Shown piece by piece: positions 61,031 through 64,000 of a stretch of DNA of 64,000 nt (position 1 is its first letter; the number at the start of each line of letters is the position of its first letter). The notes beneath the pieces are model-generated. The model saw only the letters and a program-made list of their open reading frames with translations, searched no databases and was not told the origin of the DNA. The stretch comes from Theocolax elegans. Lineage: Eukaryota; Arthropoda; Insecta; Hymenoptera; Cerocephalidae. The position numbers were made by a program, and so were the translations under genes. The DNA is taken from contig CM047428.1 of NCBI GenBank assembly GCA_026168455.1, forward strand, positions 21,852,759 through 21,916,758. Reading direction: 5' to 3'.

Positions 61031-63119
61031 AAATTTTTTCCTTCACATAATATTTCTTCCTCATTTTGTTTTTTTGCAACTCGTTTTTAATAGTTACGAT
61101 CGCAACAAAATAATCAAATTAATTTCCCCCCCCCCCATCCCCGACAAGGTGATTTAAACATGATTGCTAAACGGAAATTCACCTCAACAAAATAAATAAA
61201 ATCACGAAACAAAGAAAAACAGGAATAACAAACGAAATATCCTCCCCCCCGCCCAAAAAAAAAATATTAAAATCCTTAATATCTCATTCTTACCACCCGC
61301 GTTTTAATAGCCATGTTCGATCAAGCAATCGTGCATATAATACCTACATATATACACACATACCAAAGGCAAACGCTCTTACACTCGTACTCTCGCAAAC
61401 ATCTGTTCAAATAAAAGCGTCAACGCAAAGTGCGTATCTGCCAAACGATTTTATTTTATTATTTTCTTTTTTTTTTCGTCCCCTTATCATTCGGCGCCCT
61501 GTCCCCTTAAAAAAATTTTTGTAAAGAGAGAAGGGGAGACGTAAACTGGCTTTTATGATCGCGTTATGTTTTTTTATTGTTGCCTCTTTCCACTCGGTGT
61601 CTATCCGTATGTGTGTGTGAGTGTGTGCGTATAGACCGAGTTAACCGACAAAATTAAATGTTTCCTTCCTTGGCGAACGGATTGGTACGAATCAATTTCG
61701 CACCACGTTCGATGATTTATATGTGTATTTTTCCTTTTTTCATACGTGTATGTGTCTTGTGACGTTGGAGATGAAAGGGTGTTTCTAACGTATTTTTTTT
61801 CTAGATAAATTTGAATTCAACGGTAAGTTCACGTTACGTTAACGATAAGAAATTACAATAATTGTTTACGTGTATATTGGATATTTTTTAAAAGTTGTTC
61901 AAAATGATACGTAAATAAGTTGTTTATATCGATAAAACGTTAATTATAGTCTTTTGAATTAAAGAAATGGCCAATTTTTTTTTTAAATTGGCAGGGATAA
62001 TTTGTAAAAATAAATATTTCTATCGTCAAAACGTTAAATTACTAGCAGATAGTATGAATCAAAAAGGTTTTAATAGGTGTAAAAATTGACCACTTATCTT
62101 GAAAATAGATAGAAACTGGCTAGTTATAACCTGTAAAATAGTCTTTTCGTAGTTTATTTCTTTTTATTTGAATTAAAAAAACCTATACCTGACCCTCGAG
62201 AAAATAAGAAATAGTCCTATTAATTTTTAAATCAACAATAGACGCGGTGAAAGACAAATATTATACACAATTTATCAGTTACGAATTAGTCACTTTTTAT
62301 AATTTAAGTGGAAAATCAGCAGTTGTAAAAAACAACATTATATCACTTTTCAATCTTGCGAACGACTTTTCAACATTCTAATAAAAATCAAAACGAGTTT
62401 AAAAACTAAAAATTTCTCTTCGGAAAAAATATAATTTTTTAAAATAATTTATTATTCTTTGCGCGAATCGTCCACACAATTATTGATGAAACGTGCATGC
62501 ACGTCGAGTTGATAATGTTAATCGGTGATTATATTTACCGACTTATTAATTGACGAATGACTTTTCAAATTTTTCCACGAATTTATCGACACCGAAAATG
62601 TGCGGGGATAAATTATCGTAATATTTTTTTTATTTCATTGTCAAAGAGAACGTATCGTTACTTTATTTATAAAACAAACGCTAATTAAATATAATTCGAT
62701 CGTTTAAAGCAAAAAATATTGTGTTAACGATCGAATGAGTGTAAGTGCATGGTATACAGGGAAAATAACGATAATCGCAAGCGAACGCTATTATCGGTAT
62801 ATAATTGTATAATTAAAAGTGAATAAGAATCAGTTATTGTAATGAGTTGCATTTAAATAAGCATGAAAAAAAAACGAAAAAGAATATTCTTTTTTTTTTC
62901 TTTGGGTGATATTTTCATTTTACTTCAGAACGTATACTGAGAAATTTCTCGTTGCGAGTGTAAAATTTGTCATAACTTAATAAAATTAATTTCAACCTAA
63001 AATAATATAAATTCAACATGGGTAACCGGTAACTGCATAATGAATATTAGATAAACTCACTTTGAATTTATGAAATATGCACGAATCTTTCATAATTATT
63101 TAAATCTACCTTGGTTGAA
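61031..63119. other. AT-rich DNA with poly-C runs, no gene seen
   Basis: Two short C-rich runs (61128-61137 and 61242-61250) and a CpG-richer patch at about 61370-61700. No coding region could be supported. Confidence 0.4.
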
Positions 63120-63325
63120 ATATTATACCATTTTTCGGACAATTTGTGACGTTTTTCTCGTTGGAAATTGGCTAAATTGTGATGTTTCTTTTCACTAGAA
63201 ATTTATTAAAATCATTTTGTGTTTTCTTTCTCCATCGGAATATCGACTAATGTTTTTCTTTAACCAGAAATTAGTTAAATTATGACCATTTTCTCGTTAG
63301 ACATTAGCTAAATCATGAAACTATA
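63120..63325 (+). repeat. Degenerate short tandem repeat (TTTTCTCGTTRGAAATTRGCTAA type)
   Basis: Four imperfect units, each with a CTCGTT/CACTA/AACCA variant, GAAATT and then AAATTGTGA or similar, spaced about 40-60 bp. Confidence 0.6.
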
Positions 63326-64000
63326 TTTTTCGCACTACATCGTAATGCATTTTACACCAAGATATCATGGTAATTCTCGAAAATCTCGATAATTTTTTAT
63401 TTTTCTTCGAGTACAAATGTAAATTGTTCGATTTCGGAAAATACTGACGTATACGTTAAAAATTACCTATCACATTGTTTCGCCAACAATTTCCCACCGT
63501 TAAGTTTTAAAATGTAAAAAAAAATTTTCTTTTCGATTACATTACTATTTCATATTGTCGAAAAAAGTACTTTTTTTTATTAACGCGTGTTAAAATTGGG
63601 GTTATTACAAGTTCACATTCCGAGTGTTAATCCAAGGGAAAGAGAAATAGAAGTAGAAATAAGGTCATTGTTGTTATCATCAAAATATTGACGTTTCCAA
63701 ATATTTCGGATTTTAAGCTTATATCGTACACGAAATTCCATCAATAATTTCAATTATTGAAATTTACGATGTTAGTCTTATTCTATTAACTGGTCGTCTA
63801 TATTATAGCTAAAAAGCGTATGGAAATTCGAAATGTATAAAATCGAATAAAAAAAAAGAAGGAAATCCCGATGAAACCGTATTCTATATATACCTTTGAA
63901 AAGAAAAATTGGAGAATTTTTTTTAACAATCACGAGTCGTACTGTAGAATGTGCATACTTAAAATCCAGAAGTCTAATATTACCGTGAGTTCGATTGAAC
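63326..64000. other. AT-rich end of window, no gene seen
   Basis: Only short non-coding frames. The last bases (ATTACCGTGAGTTCG) contain a donor-like GTGAGT, which cannot be judged without the flanking sequence. Confidence 0.35.

Overview
This window looks like AT-rich nuclear DNA from an arthropod, most likely an insect. It has long non-coding tracts, intron-bearing coding sequence with canonical splice sites, and many (TA)n/(CA)n microsatellites. Words such as CCTAACCTCAA and AGGTTATGT recur often, and there is a short TTAGG-type run near 46.7 kb (TTAGG is the usual insect telomere unit). I lean towards Hymenoptera or a related insect from general impression only. There are no bacterial operons, rRNA, tRNA or CRISPR features that I can see. 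Gene density is very low: I can support one host gene, two decayed transposon-coding remnants, and many non-coding mobile elements and repeats.

Layout. 1-8.7 kb: the 3' part of a minus-strand gene of the FAM151/menorin family, with three joined coding exons at 8721-8492, 7643-7501 (or its duplicate 5879-5737) and 2376-1974. A recent head-to-tail duplication (5035-6800 and 6801-8564) has doubled its 143-bp exon. The large intron also holds a decayed LINE 3' end (2758-3284) and a TTAA-flanked MITE (4624-5002). 9.5-13.5 kb: a second tandem duplication (about 1.29 kb, twice), a 1,018-bp almost fully palindromic foldback element and a 383-bp palindromic TTAA MITE.

18,368-28,171 is the most striking object. 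It is a 9.8-kb inverted structure with single-copy arms of about 0.4 kb at the ends and, inside them, some 27 + 25 tandem copies of a 174-176-bp unit that reverse orientation near 23.51 kb. The whole is flanked by an imperfect 8-bp direct repeat (GAGTCAGT/GAGTCAGC). It has the architecture of a Foldback-type element. 28.8-29.1 kb holds another MITE copy, and 32,627-35,446 a 2.8-kb decayed DNA transposon with 19-bp perfect terminal inverted repeats, TTAA duplication and a broken Mutator-like/Kolobok-like transposase.

36-64 kb is mostly unannotatable AT-rich DNA. It carries a dispersed 41-bp minisatellite family, a degenerate 143-bp tandem repeat, a miRNA-precursor-like hairpin at 43.1 kb, a pair of TTAA MITEs sharing one target site at 57.4-57.9 kb, a 221-bp MITE with an 11-bp target-site duplication at 59.3 kb, and a cluster of GAACATGT motifs beside it. 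No pathway can be reconstructed; the common theme is inverted-repeat mobile elements and recent local duplications in or near one host gene.
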